Source: Mangrovivirga cuniculi
GTDB lineage: Bacteria > Bacteroidota > Bacteroidia > Cytophagales > Cyclobacteriaceae
Assembly (NCBI RefSeq): GCF_005166025.1
Contig: NZ_CP028923.1
Location: 310,001-374,000 of the forward strand
Length of the DNA: 64,000 bases
Reading direction: 5' to 3'
Made by a program: the position numbers and the translations under genes. Of this stretch, positions 8,353 through 17,998 are shown piece after piece. Below the pieces are notes generated by a model that worked only from the letters and a program-made list of their open reading frames with translations, was not told the DNA's origin and did not search any database. The stretch's first letter is position 1; every line of letters begins with the position of its first letter.

Positions 8353-9657
8353 TTAATCTCTGGTTCTTAAAGTAACTGTTTTGTTAATCCAGCAGTTAAC
8401 TTTTTTAGAATCTCCTTTCTTGCTACCTTCAACGAACAACTCTTCTTTAGAAGGAAACTGTTCTTTTGCCTTAGACATTCCGCCTCTGTTACCTGCTTTT
8501 TGGTACATCTCGTACGCTGCTATGAAAACAAGACGATCATAAACTCTTGACTTACCTTGTTTACAACTTTCGTAGCTACCATAGTAAAGGTCGCCTATGA
8601 AAGTGTAAGCTTCAGATGCCAGGCTTGCATCGGCAGAAACTGCTTGCATCGCGTAATTTCTCGCTGATGATTTAGCTCCTTTTCGTGCATTCATTCTAGC
8701 AAGCTTCAGATAGATTTCTCCTTTTTTAAGGTTATCATCAGTCATTTCTAAACCACGCTTGAAATAATCTTCTGCACAGTCATAATCTCCTTTTTGAAGA
8801 CATCTTGTACCTAAAAGATTTGCTAAACCAGGCTGTGGATTTTCATCCATGATTGTCCTTGCTGCATCAGCTACCAGGTCTGAATCGAAACAGTCAAATT
8901 TGAAACCTAACTTAAAGATATTTTCTGCAAGCTCAATATTGTCTGGATTCGCTCTGAATTTATCACCGAAAGTGTTTTCGATCATGTCACAATCAATATC
9001 GATAGTGGCAACAAATAATTTGAAAACATATTCCTCTGGTTTAGACATGTCCTCACCTGCTTCTTTTTTGGCATCGATAACACCTTGGATGTCATCAAAA
9101 ACAGCAATTACTTCTTCAGGAGACATTTCATCCTTATGAGTCAAATAATACCTTCTTGTTGCATCCATGTAGAATGTCAGGTTGGCATTATAAATTTCAT
9201 TATCTGCAAAAGAATAAAGATCCTGGTATCCTTCGAATAAATACTCGTACTTATCCTGCTCATTTTTATAGTAATTATAAGCATCGTACATTTTTCTATT
9301 CATAAGGTCTGCAGTCTTACCACAAAGCTCCATTCGCTTATCGTAAAGAAGCATAACAGAATCCTTATAAACATCAACTTTCGATGCGTCGTCAGGATTA
9401 CTTACAAGATTGTCATACAATTTCACACCATTGGCATAAATAGAATAGTGTAAACTAGGTACGTTCTTCAGCAACCAAAATAATGGTGCTTTCGCGTTTT
9501 TGTAATCATCAGCTCGTAAGTAGTCTGAATAAAGCGCATTTTTTTCTAACGCTTGCTGTTTGTTCTGAGGCCAATTCCACTCATTACAGTCAACTTCCTG
9601 AGCGAAAGTTACTGCACTTATCAAAGTCATGACCAACAATAAAACATTCTTTCTCAT
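8353..9657 (-). CDS. Secreted TPR-repeat protein
   Basis: 434 residues. A Sec signal peptide (residues 1-19, ending TFAQ) is followed by a helical protein with TPR-like repeats, clearest from residue 265 on (PGLANLLGTRCLQKGDYDCAEDYFKRGLE). Several Cys residues (for example in VDCNEWNW and CFDSD) suggest disulfides in the periplasm. Encoded 12 bases after the outer-membrane protein gene, so probably one operon. Known Bacteroidetes homologues are uncharacterised; a role in assembly or stability of an envelope complex is only a guess. Confidence 0.75.
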   Translation of the reverse strand: MRKNVLLLVMTLISAVTFAQEVDCNEWNWPQNKQQALEKNALYSDYLRADDYKNAKAPLFWLLKNVPSLHYSIYANGVKLYDNLVSNPDDASKVDVYKDSVMLLYDKRMELCGKTADLMNRKMYDAYNYYKNEQDKYEYLFEGYQDLYSFADNEIYNANLTFYMDATRRYYLTHKDEMSPEEVIAVFDDIQGVIDAKKEAGEDMSKPEEYVFKLFVATIDIDCDMIENTFGDKFRANPDNIELAENIFKLGFKFDCFDSDLVADAARTIMDENPQPGLANLLGTRCLQKGDYDCAEDYFKRGLEMTDDNLKKGEIYLKLARMNARKGAKSSARNYAMQAVSADASLASEAYTFIGDLYYGSYESCKQGKSRVYDRLVFIAAYEMYQKAGNRGGMSKAKEQFPSKEELFVEGSKKGDSKKVNCWINKTVTLRTRD

Positions 9658-9669
9658 AATGCATACAGT

Positions 9670-10956
9670 TTAATTATACCACGGTGATCTCTCCCACCGT
9701 TTACCATTGAATGTTGCTCCTATAGTTATTGAAAAATATTGTTCTTTTAACAAATTGCTACTTAAGCTTCCTCTGCTTCCATAACCAAAGACGATATTTA
9801 CAACCGAAGCATTCTTCACTGGCAAATGTAATCCAAGATTCATGCCAAACTCGTCAAGCCCTTGATTATTAAGGTTATATGGCGTTTCTTTGTAAAAGGT
9901 ACCTAAGCGGTAAGTTATTCTTTTCAGGTAACTTTCTACATTGGCAGCATCCGGCGTATAAGAAGCACCAATAGCAAATTTACTACTATTTCTTAAATTT
10001 TCCTGCCCTTCATTATTATTATAGGCACTCCACTCTTCAAAAACAGCATCAAAACCTACCGACCAATGATTGTAACCGGATTTGAGCTTTCGATATCCAA
10101 ATCCAAATCCAAATTGCTGAGGAAGAGTTTGCTTACCACTTCCGTCAAAAATTGTATCAGCATCAACTGTTCCTCCTGTCAGAGTCTGTCTTCTAAATGT
10201 AGAAAGATATTTAGTGCTCATTTTTGCTTCAGGACGGAATGTAACTCCTGCATTTAAAAATGAATTTTTATCTAGTTCATAATTATAGCCCAGCCCGAAA
10301 TCAAAATTGAAATCAGATACATTTCTTCTATCTGATATCTCAATAATATATCTGGAAATGACATTATCCTCACTACCGACGAATTGACCGGTTGTTCGGG
10401 TAGTAGATCCGAAATAATAATTAAATCGAAATCCGAAGTATATACTTTTATATTGAAATCCCTGTGCAAGGAAAGCTTTACCAATTCCTCCTTCTCCATC
10501 TGAAAGCCTGTTTAAATTAACTCCCGGTTCATTAGGAATATCTCCGGTAGCTAAAAAATCGTAGTTCACTACGCTGTATGGACTTAAGCCGACAGATAAA
10601 TTCCAATAATTTAGTTTTAATGGAACTCCGAAGGTCAAATATCGAACCGACCCGTTAATAGGAGAGGTTGATCCCTCAGAGGATTCAATTGTCCGCCTCT
10701 CTCCTGATAGTGCAGCTTCAAAAGTAGATAATTTGTTAAATGGTAACCAGGCCGGATTCACATTATTTAAATGCAAAAAACTTGGCAATCCAATCCCTAC
10801 ACCTCCCATTGACTGATTATGGCTTAGCGAATTATCTAAAACTTCGCCAACTCCATATGATGTATAGGGTGAATTCATTGTCTGAGCAAAACTGCTTTGA
10901 CAAAAGCAAATTGCAAAGATCAGTACTATAGTAAATCTGTTGAAAAATAACTTCAT
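9670..10956 (-). CDS. Outer-membrane beta-barrel protein
   Basis: 428 residues with a Sec signal peptide (cleavage after FAQ, residue 25) and alternating-residue beta strands throughout, ending with the aromatic-rich strand SPWYN. The N-terminal segment (SPYTSYGVGEVL, then MGGVGIGL) resembles porin/FadL-type Bacteroidetes proteins. Substrate unknown. First gene of the unit with the TPR protein. Confidence 0.72.
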   Translation of the reverse strand: MKLFFNRFTIVLIFAICFCQSSFAQTMNSPYTSYGVGEVLDNSLSHNQSMGGVGIGLPSFLHLNNVNPAWLPFNKLSTFEAALSGERRTIESSEGSTSPINGSVRYLTFGVPLKLNYWNLSVGLSPYSVVNYDFLATGDIPNEPGVNLNRLSDGEGGIGKAFLAQGFQYKSIYFGFRFNYYFGSTTRTTGQFVGSEDNVISRYIIEISDRRNVSDFNFDFGLGYNYELDKNSFLNAGVTFRPEAKMSTKYLSTFRRQTLTGGTVDADTIFDGSGKQTLPQQFGFGFGYRKLKSGYNHWSVGFDAVFEEWSAYNNNEGQENLRNSSKFAIGASYTPDAANVESYLKRITYRLGTFYKETPYNLNNQGLDEFGMNLGLHLPVKNASVVNIVFGYGSRGSLSSNLLKEQYFSITIGATFNGKRWERSPWYN

Positions 10957-11099
10957 GAAATCCTTACCTCTTTTAAATTTAGGTTAAGAGCCTACAAAGA
11001 TGTCCTGTTTTATCCGAGTATCAAAAAAAAATTACATTCTATTTTATTCCATTTAGTCCTGATGGGATAGATTTATAAAAAATTAACATTACTGAGCAC

Positions 11100-12188
11100 A
11101 TGTCTGAGCACTCTGAACAATCTTATTTTTCACTTGGTTTGATGTCCGGAACTTCACTGGACGGATTAGATTTATGTTTGAGTGAGTTTATTTATGAAAG
11201 CAACTCCTGGAAATATAGAATTATCAAAACAGAGACGATTCCTTATAATGAAAAGTGGCGAAATGATCTGGCCAATGCAATAAATTTGAATTGGTCTGAA
11301 TTGTTGACTCTTGACTATAAATATGGACTGTACCTTTCACAAGTGATCCTTTCATTTCTCCAAAATACAGAGGTAACGCCAGACCTGATTGGCAGCCATG
11401 GCCATACTGTCCACCATAAGCCTGATAAAGGATATACTATTCAAATTGGTAATGGGCACCAAGTTGCATTAAAAACAGGTGTAGACACAGTATATGATTT
11501 TAGAAGTTTAGACGTAAGCAAAGGTGGGCAGGGAGCTCCTCTTGTGCCGATAGGAGATAAGTTACTTTTTTCAAATTATAATGCATGTGTCAATTTGGGT
11601 GGGTTTGCAAATCTTTCTAAAAAAGATCAAGGGGAAACTATCCGCGCATATGACATTTGTGCACTTAATACAGTCCTTAACTATCTTGCATCCCTGGTCG
11701 GCCTTGATTACGATGAAAACGGCAATTTAGCTTCCTCGGGGAAAGACATCCCGAATCTTCTTGAGGAACTGGAAAGCCTGGCTTATTATTCTGAAACAGG
11801 CCCAAAATCTCTGGGTATTGAGTGGGTAAAAAGCAGTATTCTTCCTATTGTGAATAATTATTTAAAGGAGTATCCACTCAAAGATGTCATTCATACTTAC
11901 ACCAATCATGCAGCTAAAGCGATAGCCAGGGAGTTGCCTTCAATAGGACAATGTCTATTCACTGGCGGTGGAGCATTTAACAATTACCTGATTTCCAAAA
12001 TAAACACATATAATAACGGAAAAATAGAAATACCCGGTGACCAATTAATCTCTTTTAAGGAGGCTTTAATCTTTGGGTTTCTCGCTGTTTTAAGAAAGCG
12101 CAATGAAATAAATGTTCTATCATCAGTTACCGGAGCAACAGAGAATACCAGTTCCGGAGTAATCGTCTCTAAAAACGACTTGATTTGA
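11100..12188 (+). CDS. anmK: AnmK, anhydro-N-acetylmuramic acid kinase
   Basis: Phosphorylates and hydrates 1,6-anhydro-MurNAc during cell-wall recycling. 362 residues, normal length. ATP-binding signature GLMSGTSLDGLDL at residues 13-25; IGSHGHTVHHKP and the catalytic region QGAPLVPIGDKLLF near 140-155 are family hallmarks; FTGGGAFNN forms the second nucleotide-binding loop. Stands alone between divergent and unrelated neighbours. Confidence 0.95.
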   Translation: MSEHSEQSYFSLGLMSGTSLDGLDLCLSEFIYESNSWKYRIIKTETIPYNEKWRNDLANAINLNWSELLTLDYKYGLYLSQVILSFLQNTEVTPDLIGSHGHTVHHKPDKGYTIQIGNGHQVALKTGVDTVYDFRSLDVSKGGQGAPLVPIGDKLLFSNYNACVNLGGFANLSKKDQGETIRAYDICALNTVLNYLASLVGLDYDENGNLASSGKDIPNLLEELESLAYYSETGPKSLGIEWVKSSILPIVNNYLKEYPLKDVIHTYTNHAAKAIARELPSIGQCLFTGGGAFNNYLISKINTYNNGKIEIPGDQLISFKEALIFGFLAVLRKRNEINVLSSVTGATENTSSGVIVSKNDLI

Positions 12189-12245
12189 CATTTTCTTAAA
12201 AATTATATTTTGTAAATTGCGCCAACTTAAAAACGACTTAACTCA

Positions 12246-13472
12246 ATGAAAGACTTATTAAAGCAATTTGAAAACAAAACCCCCGAAATTGTTTTTGAAT
12301 GGAAAGATTCTGAAACCGAAGCAGAAGGCTGGGTTGTAATTAACTCATTGCGAGGTGGCGCTGCTGGTGGAGGCACGAGAATGCGTCCGGGATTAGATAA
12401 AAGAGAGGTAGAATCCCTGGCAAAAACCATGGAAATCAAGTTCACTGTTTCAGGACCAAATATTGGTGGTGCTAAATCGGGAATCAATTTTGACCCGAAG
12501 GATCCGCGCAAAAAAGATGTCTTGAAAAGATGGTATAAAGCTGTTTTCCCTCTTTTAAAAAATTATTATGGCACAGGCGGTGACCTCAATGTGGATGAAA
12601 TTCATGAAGTAATTCCAATTACTGAGAGTTATGGTTTATGGCATCCTCAAGAAGGAATTGTAAACGGACACTTCAACCCAACTGAACCAGAAAAAATAAA
12701 AAAATTAGGACAGCTGAGACAAGGAGTTTCTAAAGTCCTGGAAGACATAAACTTCACCATTACCGGCGACTACAAATTTACCGTAGCAGACATGATCACC
12801 GGATTTGGTGTAGCTGAATCTGTAAAACATTACTATGACCTTTGGGGTGGTAATATCAGTGAGAAAAGAGCAGTGATTCAGGGATGGGGAAATGTAGCTG
12901 GCGCAGCTGCTTTATTCCTTGCTAAAATGGGTGTAAAAATAGCCGGAATCATAGATCGGGAAGGCGGATTATTAAGTGAAGAAGGTTTTGGACTGGAAGA
13001 AGTAAAAGAACTTTTCATCCAACGTGAAGGAAATAAGTTGAAAGCTGATAATATGATCCCTTATGATGAAATAAATGATAAAGTCTGGGATTTAGGGGCT
13101 GAAATTTTTATACCTGCGGCTGCTTCTCGTCTGATTAGTCAGGACCAGGTTGAAAAAATGATTAACTCTAAACTTGAAGTTATTTCTTCAGGTGCTAATG
13201 TGCCGTTTAAAGATGATGAGATTTTCTTTGGCCCAACAATGGAATATGCTGACAGCCACGTTTCCTTAATACCTGATTTTATAGCTAATTGTGGTATGGC
13301 AAGGGTCTTTGCGTATTTAATGAGTGATGAGGCAGTAATGACTGATGAAACAATTTTTGACGACACCTCTGAAACCATTAAAATTGCAATGCAGGAAATT
13401 TACAATTCTCATAAAGAAAAAACAGGAATATCCGAAGCAGCCTTCGAAGTTGCGCTTAAAAAACTTGTATAA
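12246..13472 (+). CDS. Divergent Glu/Leu/Phe/Val dehydrogenase
   Basis: 408-residue member of the amino-acid dehydrogenase superfamily, clearly distinct from the copy at 5477-6751. It keeps two active-site lysines (MEIKFTVSGPNIGGAKSG) and a likely catalytic Asp (YGTGGDLNVDEIHEV). The coenzyme domain has GWGNVAGAAA. The region GLWHPQEGIVNGHF lacks a match in canonical GDH. Glycine-rich GGAAGGGTRMRP replaces the usual substrate loop and resembles leucine dehydrogenases, so the substrate may be a branched-chain amino acid; this is inference. A terminator follows. Confidence 0.85.
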   Translation: MKDLLKQFENKTPEIVFEWKDSETEAEGWVVINSLRGGAAGGGTRMRPGLDKREVESLAKTMEIKFTVSGPNIGGAKSGINFDPKDPRKKDVLKRWYKAVFPLLKNYYGTGGDLNVDEIHEVIPITESYGLWHPQEGIVNGHFNPTEPEKIKKLGQLRQGVSKVLEDINFTITGDYKFTVADMITGFGVAESVKHYYDLWGGNISEKRAVIQGWGNVAGAAALFLAKMGVKIAGIIDREGGLLSEEGFGLEEVKELFIQREGNKLKADNMIPYDEINDKVWDLGAEIFIPAAASRLISQDQVEKMINSKLEVISSGANVPFKDDEIFFGPTMEYADSHVSLIPDFIANCGMARVFAYLMSDEAVMTDETIFDDTSETIKIAMQEIYNSHKEKTGISEAAFEVALKKLV

Positions 13473-13490
13473 TTTCTACAACAGGACATT

Positions 13491-13514
13491 AAAACCGGCC
13501 TCGAGCCGGTTTTT
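13491..13514 (+). terminator. Intrinsic terminator
   Basis: Stem AAAACCGGC / GCCGGTTTT with 5-base loop and T run, 18 bases after the dehydrogenase stop. Confidence 0.9.
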
Positions 13515-13674
13515 ATTTATACTATTTTAAGAAAGAATTACAAATACCAAGCATTATACAGCTATTATATATAAACTCTCTGATTCATTTTGTAAATTTA
13601 GGCGCACTTTAAATTATACAGTCCTAACTAGCGGACTGTTTTCTTTGTAACAGTAGCCAATTGAATATAAGTTA

Positions 13675-15258
13675 ATGGATCAAGACAATAACCGCTTTTC
13701 GACAAGAGTTATAATATTCCTGATTTTACTTTTTTCACCCCTGTTTGGTCAACTCTCGGCTGTTGAGTTGGAATCTGACAATTCCTCTACTGTAAGTGAA
13801 TTATCAGTTCAAAATTCAAATAATACGGAATTAGCTACTGTTAACCAGGACCAGGATGATCAGGTTCAGCATGAAGAAGAACATGGGGAAACAGAAGGGC
13901 ACGGATCAGAAGAAGCTTCTTCGCACAAACCTCCGGGCTGGTCAGTTTTGCCGTTTGTCATTTTGTTATTAATGATCGCCACCGGCCCTTTATTCTACGA
14001 ACATTTCTGGCATAAAAATTATCCTAAAATAGCGATTTTACTTGCTGCTATTGTTGTTCTCTACTACCTTTTCGCTTTAAATAACGAACACGGCCCTGTT
14101 CATGCGTTTTTTGAATACTTTCAATTTATCGCTCTTCTGGCTTCTCTATATATAGCATCAGGAGGTATTCATATTGACATTGACAAGAAGTCTTCTCCGA
14201 TGGCCAATTCGATATTATTGATTTGTGGCGCTGTTATAGCTAACCTTATCGGTACTACCGGAGCCTCAATGCTGTTAATAAAACCTTTTATGAGGCTTAA
14301 TAAGCATAGAATTAAGCCTTATCATATTGTCTTTTTCATATTTATAGTATCAAATGTTGGCGGATCATTAACACCCATAGGAGACCCTCCGTTATTCCTG
14401 GGATTTCTTAAAGGAGTACCGTTTGAATGGACGATTACACACAACTTTCTTCCATGGGTATTTGGCATCTCATTGCTAACCCTGATATTCTATTTCTTTG
14501 ATAAGAGAAACAAGGATGTGATCGATGAAGATGAAATTCAAACTGAGTTCACAAATAAAATAAAAGTCTCCGGAGCGAAAAATTTTGGATGGCTGGCTTT
14601 AGTAATCATCTCAGTTTTTATTGATCCAAACGTATTTGACTGGGTTCCTGCTATAAATTATCACGGGCAAAGGTTTTCTTTCATAAGAGAATTTATCATG
14701 TTCGGTGTATGCTTCTTTTCTTATCGTTTTGCAGATAAAGAAGCCATTCAAAGCAATGACTTCAGCTTTGAGCCGATTCGTGAGGTTGCATTTATATTCA
14801 TTGGAATTTTTGGTACAATGATGCCTGCACTTGAGCTTGTCAGTGAGTTTGCAAAATCACCTGAAGGCGTGGCACTGATCTCTCAAAACACGCTTTATTG
14901 GGGAACAGGTGCTTTATCCGGTTTCCTGGATAATGCTCCAACTTATCTTAACTTTTTAGCTGCTTCAATGGCTTCTCAGGGAGCGGACATTAATTCGATC
15001 AGTGAAGTAGTGGAATATGCCACAGGCGATACCTATCCACATTCACAACTCTATTTAAAGGCTATATCCATTGCAGCCGTATTCTTTGGAGCAATGACTT
15101 ATATTGGTAATGGACCTAATTTCATGGTGAAATCAATTGCCGAACAAGTAGGTATTAAAATGCCTTCGTTCTTTGGTTATATGATCAGGTTTTCAATTCC
15201 TTTCTTATTACCAATGATCATTCTTACCTGGTTGATTTTCTTCCTGTTCGCTAAATAA
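13675..15258 (+). CDS. nhaD: NhaD-type sodium:proton antiporter
   Basis: Na+/H+ antiporter of the ion-transporter superfamily. 527 residues. An N-terminal hydrophobic segment (about 12-28) is followed by about 65 polar residues rich in Glu and His (HEEEHGETEGHGSEE), then about 12 membrane helices. Conserved NhaD features: NLIGTTGASMLLIKP, SNVGGSLTPIGDPPLF and GALSGFLDNAPTYLNF. The acidic/His extension probably faces the periplasm. Na+ homeostasis would suit a marine organism. Terminator follows. Confidence 0.92.
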   Translation: MDQDNNRFSTRVIIFLILLFSPLFGQLSAVELESDNSSTVSELSVQNSNNTELATVNQDQDDQVQHEEEHGETEGHGSEEASSHKPPGWSVLPFVILLLMIATGPLFYEHFWHKNYPKIAILLAAIVVLYYLFALNNEHGPVHAFFEYFQFIALLASLYIASGGIHIDIDKKSSPMANSILLICGAVIANLIGTTGASMLLIKPFMRLNKHRIKPYHIVFFIFIVSNVGGSLTPIGDPPLFLGFLKGVPFEWTITHNFLPWVFGISLLTLIFYFFDKRNKDVIDEDEIQTEFTNKIKVSGAKNFGWLALVIISVFIDPNVFDWVPAINYHGQRFSFIREFIMFGVCFFSYRFADKEAIQSNDFSFEPIREVAFIFIGIFGTMMPALELVSEFAKSPEGVALISQNTLYWGTGALSGFLDNAPTYLNFLAASMASQGADINSISEVVEYATGDTYPHSQLYLKAISIAAVFFGAMTYIGNGPNFMVKSIAEQVGIKMPSFFGYMIRFSIPFLLPMIILTWLIFFLFAK

Positions 15259-15280
15259 AAAAACTACGTTTAATAAATAT

Positions 15281-15310
15281 AAAAGCCTGTTCGTTGAACA
15301 GGCTTTTTTA
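15281..15310. terminator. Bidirectional terminator between nhaD and lysC
   Basis: Perfect 12-bp stem AAAAGCCTGTTC / GAACAGGCTTTT with loop GTT, T runs on both strands, between convergent genes. Confidence 0.9.
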
Positions 15311-15334
15311 GTATCTGAAATTTCTATTTATCTA

Positions 15335-16663
15335 TCAAGCTTCTTCCATTTGAAACACTCCCTTATTAAGGCTTTGAAGGGCTGAAGCTTTATAAGAAGT
15401 ATCGATTAACACTGAGATGTTATGGCGACTCCCTCCATAGCTAATCATCCTTACCGGAATTTCTGTCAGGCTATCAAAAACTTGTTTTACTATTCCTGGT
15501 CTATCAGAAACAAAATCTCCAACAAGGCAAATAATTGATTGATTGGTATCGATCTCTATTTTACCAAATGGTTCAAGCTCCTGTTTAATTTTTTCCAGAT
15601 TACTATTATCATCAATAGTTAATGAAACAGCAACTTCACTGGTAGTAATCATATCTACCGGAGTTTTATATTTCTCAAACACCTCAAATATCTTTCTGAG
15701 AAAGCCATATGCAAGCAACATACGGGTTGATTTGATCTTGATAGCCGAAATATTATCTTTTGCAGCTACAGCCTTTATACCGGTATCCTGTTCCTTTCCG
15801 GAAATAATAGTTCCTTTTGCATCAGGCCGCATTGTATTTAACAATCTTACCGGGCAATTATATTTTTGAGCCGGAAGGATAGATGCAGGGTGCAATATCT
15901 TCGCTCCGAAATAAGCAAGCTCAGCAGCTTCATTAAATGATAATTCTGAAATAGAATAGGTGTTTTTAACTACTCTTGGATCATTATTATGCATGCCGTC
16001 AATATCTGTCCATATCTGAACCTCGTCTGCATTTAATCCGGCTCCGATTAGCGATGCGCTATAATCACTTCCTCCACGCTTGAGATTGTCAACCTCTCCT
16101 TTTGAATTTTTACAAATAAATCCCTGTGTGACTAAAAGCTTTCCTTTTTTATCTAATTGGTCCTTAGCTGGAAAGTTTTTGCCTATAAATTCAACATCAG
16201 GCTCATCATCTTCATCAAGCTTCATGAAATCTAATGCATTTAACCAGTCGACATCAATTTTCTTTTCTTTCAATAATTCGATGAAAAGTTTAGTACTAAG
16301 TAATTCTCCCTGTGCCAGAAGTTCTCTACTAAGTCCTTCATTGAAAGAAAGGTTGATTGCAGAATTCAGAAGAGTAAAATGTTCATCAAGAATAGCCTTC
16401 GCTTCTGATCTTCTATCACTTTCTGAAACTAAATCTTCCACAAAGGCATCATACTTTTGTCTTAGTTCCAAAACAAGGTCTTTGGCAGCTTGTTTATCAC
16501 CGGTTTTTAACAACCTTCCAAGTTCAACCAGACTATTTGTCGTTCCCGATACAGCTGAAAGCACGATAATTTTTGGCTCATCATCAGATGTGATGATAGA
16601 TGCAACTTGATTCATTCGTTCGGGACTTCCGACTGAAGTACCTCCAAATTTTAAGACTTTCAT
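15335..16663 (-). CDS. lysC: Aspartate kinase
   Basis: Phosphorylates aspartate, first step to Lys, Met, Thr and Ile. 442 residues, monofunctional. Kinase motif KFGGTSVGSPERM at residues 4-16; GGSDYSASLIGAGLNADEVQIWTDIDG is the ATP/substrate region. Two C-terminal ACT domains (about residues 300-442) indicate feedback control by amino acids. Its ATG overlaps the ribH stop codon (TAATG), so it is translationally coupled to riboflavin gene ribH, an odd pairing metabolically. Confidence 0.94.
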   Translation of the reverse strand: MKVLKFGGTSVGSPERMNQVASIITSDDEPKIIVLSAVSGTTNSLVELGRLLKTGDKQAAKDLVLELRQKYDAFVEDLVSESDRRSEAKAILDEHFTLLNSAINLSFNEGLSRELLAQGELLSTKLFIELLKEKKIDVDWLNALDFMKLDEDDEPDVEFIGKNFPAKDQLDKKGKLLVTQGFICKNSKGEVDNLKRGGSDYSASLIGAGLNADEVQIWTDIDGMHNNDPRVVKNTYSISELSFNEAAELAYFGAKILHPASILPAQKYNCPVRLLNTMRPDAKGTIISGKEQDTGIKAVAAKDNISAIKIKSTRMLLAYGFLRKIFEVFEKYKTPVDMITTSEVAVSLTIDDNSNLEKIKQELEPFGKIEIDTNQSIICLVGDFVSDRPGIVKQVFDSLTEIPVRMISYGGSRHNISVLIDTSYKASALQSLNKGVFQMEEA

Positions 16664-17151
16664 TACAATGTTTCTTTTAAACCCAACATTTTGACAGCGG
16701 TAATTGCAGCTTCATCTCCTTTATTACCGTGTTTTCCACCAGCACGATCAAGAGCCTGCTTCATAGTGTCAGGGGTAAGCACGCCAAAAATTACTGGTTT
16801 ATTATATTTCAGGTTAACATTGGTTATTCCATTGGCTACAGCGTCGCAAATAAAATCAAAATGCCTTGTTTCTCCTTGAATCACACACCCAAGGCAGATC
16901 ACAGCATCAATGTCATCGCGTTCAGCCATCCATTGTGCTCCAAGAGTAAGTTCATAACTTCCCGGAACGTATCTTTTAACTATATTCTCCTTTTTAACAC
17001 CGTTCTGCAAAAGCGTTTCATATGCTCCCTCGTATAATGCTTCTGTCACTGTGTCGTTCCATTCGGAAACCACTATTGCAAAAACTTTATCTTTAGCGCC
17101 TTGAAGATTTTTTGATGAATAATCGCTTAAACTTTTTAATGATGTTGCCAT
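16663..17151 (-). CDS. ribH: RibH, lumazine synthase
   Basis: 6,7-dimethyl-8-ribityllumazine synthase, penultimate step of riboflavin synthesis; forms icosahedral or pentameric assemblies. 162 residues. Motifs: VVSEWNDTVTE, VPGSYELTLGAQ, CLGCVIQGETRHFDFI with the catalytic His, and VIFGVLTPDTMKQALDRAGG. A terminator-like hairpin ends only 11 bases before its ATG, leaving no room for a promoter between, so expression must come through that hairpin. Confidence 0.96.
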   Translation of the reverse strand: MATSLKSLSDYSSKNLQGAKDKVFAIVVSEWNDTVTEALYEGAYETLLQNGVKKENIVKRYVPGSYELTLGAQWMAERDDIDAVICLGCVIQGETRHFDFICDAVANGITNVNLKYNKPVIFGVLTPDTMKQALDRAGGKHGNKGDEAAITAVKMLGLKETL

Positions 17152-17162
17152 AATTTTAAATG

Positions 17163-17195
17163 AAAAAAGGGATGAGCCATTTGCCTCATCCCTTT
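17163..17195 (-). terminator. Terminator/attenuator hairpin between TPR gene and ribH
   Basis: Perfect 11-bp stem AAAGGGATGAG / CTCATCCCTTT with 8-base loop and a six-base T run on the minus strand, 29 bases after the TPR stop and 11 bases before ribH. Acts either as partial terminator or attenuator; no FMN-riboswitch conserved core is seen. Confidence 0.75.
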
Positions 17196-17223
17196 GTTAA
17201 TAATCTTAATTCAATTATACAAA

Positions 17224-17931
17224 TTAATTGGAGGCCATGGCTTCTAAACGAGCCTTGTGTTTTCGTGCTTCCGAAATTTGTTTATATTTTGGATAATCAG
17301 TTACTATATCAGAATATATTGATGCAGCTTTCGACGTATTTCCAGCTAACTCATATGCCAGGGCAGCCTGCATCAAATAGTCAGGAGAGAAAACACTGTT
17401 TTCATTAGTATCAGCTGCTTCTTCGAATAATGAAGCTGCTTTTTCAAAATTCCCCTTTTCCATATATGCACTACCTAACAGGCTTTTTGAAAAAGCAGGA
17501 GAAAGCAAATCATCGTTTGAATATGACTCCAGGTATTCTATCGCCTTATCAAAGTTTTCTTGCTTCAAATAAATTGCACCAGCATAAAATTTTGCAAGAT
17601 TTGCTGATTGCGTTCCTGAATAATCATCAATTATATCAAGAAATCCTGAATTTACTGTGGTTCCTTCCAAAGCAAGTGCAAGACTATCATTTTCAAACCA
17701 ATACTGAGCCTGGAACATTTCTTCCTGGGCTTTGGCATTTTGGTTTTCCTGATAATACTTGTACCCGATGATACCACCAACTACTAAAAAGAGAACTGCT
17801 ACAGCACCGAAAACCAGTGTTGAATTATCTCTTAAAAACTTCTCTGCTGATGATAAACTCTCCTGGATTGCTTCCGGATTTTCCAACAGCTCATTTCCTT
17901 CGTCGTGCTTATGTTGTTTATTCTTCGCCAT
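17224..17931 (-). CDS. Membrane-anchored TPR protein (YfgM-like)
   Basis: 235 residues. A polar N terminus is followed by one membrane helix (STLVFGAVAVLFLVVGGIIG, about residues 36-55) and a periplasmic domain with TPR repeats (KFYAGAIYLKQENFDKAIEYL; SLLGSAYMEKGNFEKAASLF; ALAYELAGNTSKAASIY). This layout matches the YfgM/TPR_21 family, which in E. coli associates with the SecYEG-PpiD translocon. Function here is inferred only from layout. A hairpin terminator follows. Confidence 0.8.
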   Translation of the reverse strand: MAKNKQHKHDEGNELLENPEAIQESLSSAEKFLRDNSTLVFGAVAVLFLVVGGIIGYKYYQENQNAKAQEEMFQAQYWFENDSLALALEGTTVNSGFLDIIDDYSGTQSANLAKFYAGAIYLKQENFDKAIEYLESYSNDDLLSPAFSKSLLGSAYMEKGNFEKAASLFEEAADTNENSVFSPDYLMQAALAYELAGNTSKAASIYSDIVTDYPKYKQISEARKHKARLEAMASN

Positions 17932-17998
17932 TCTATAAAAAATTGAACCTCAAAGTTAGTGGAAATAAGTTATCCACAAATAAGTATTTTTGTTTTTT

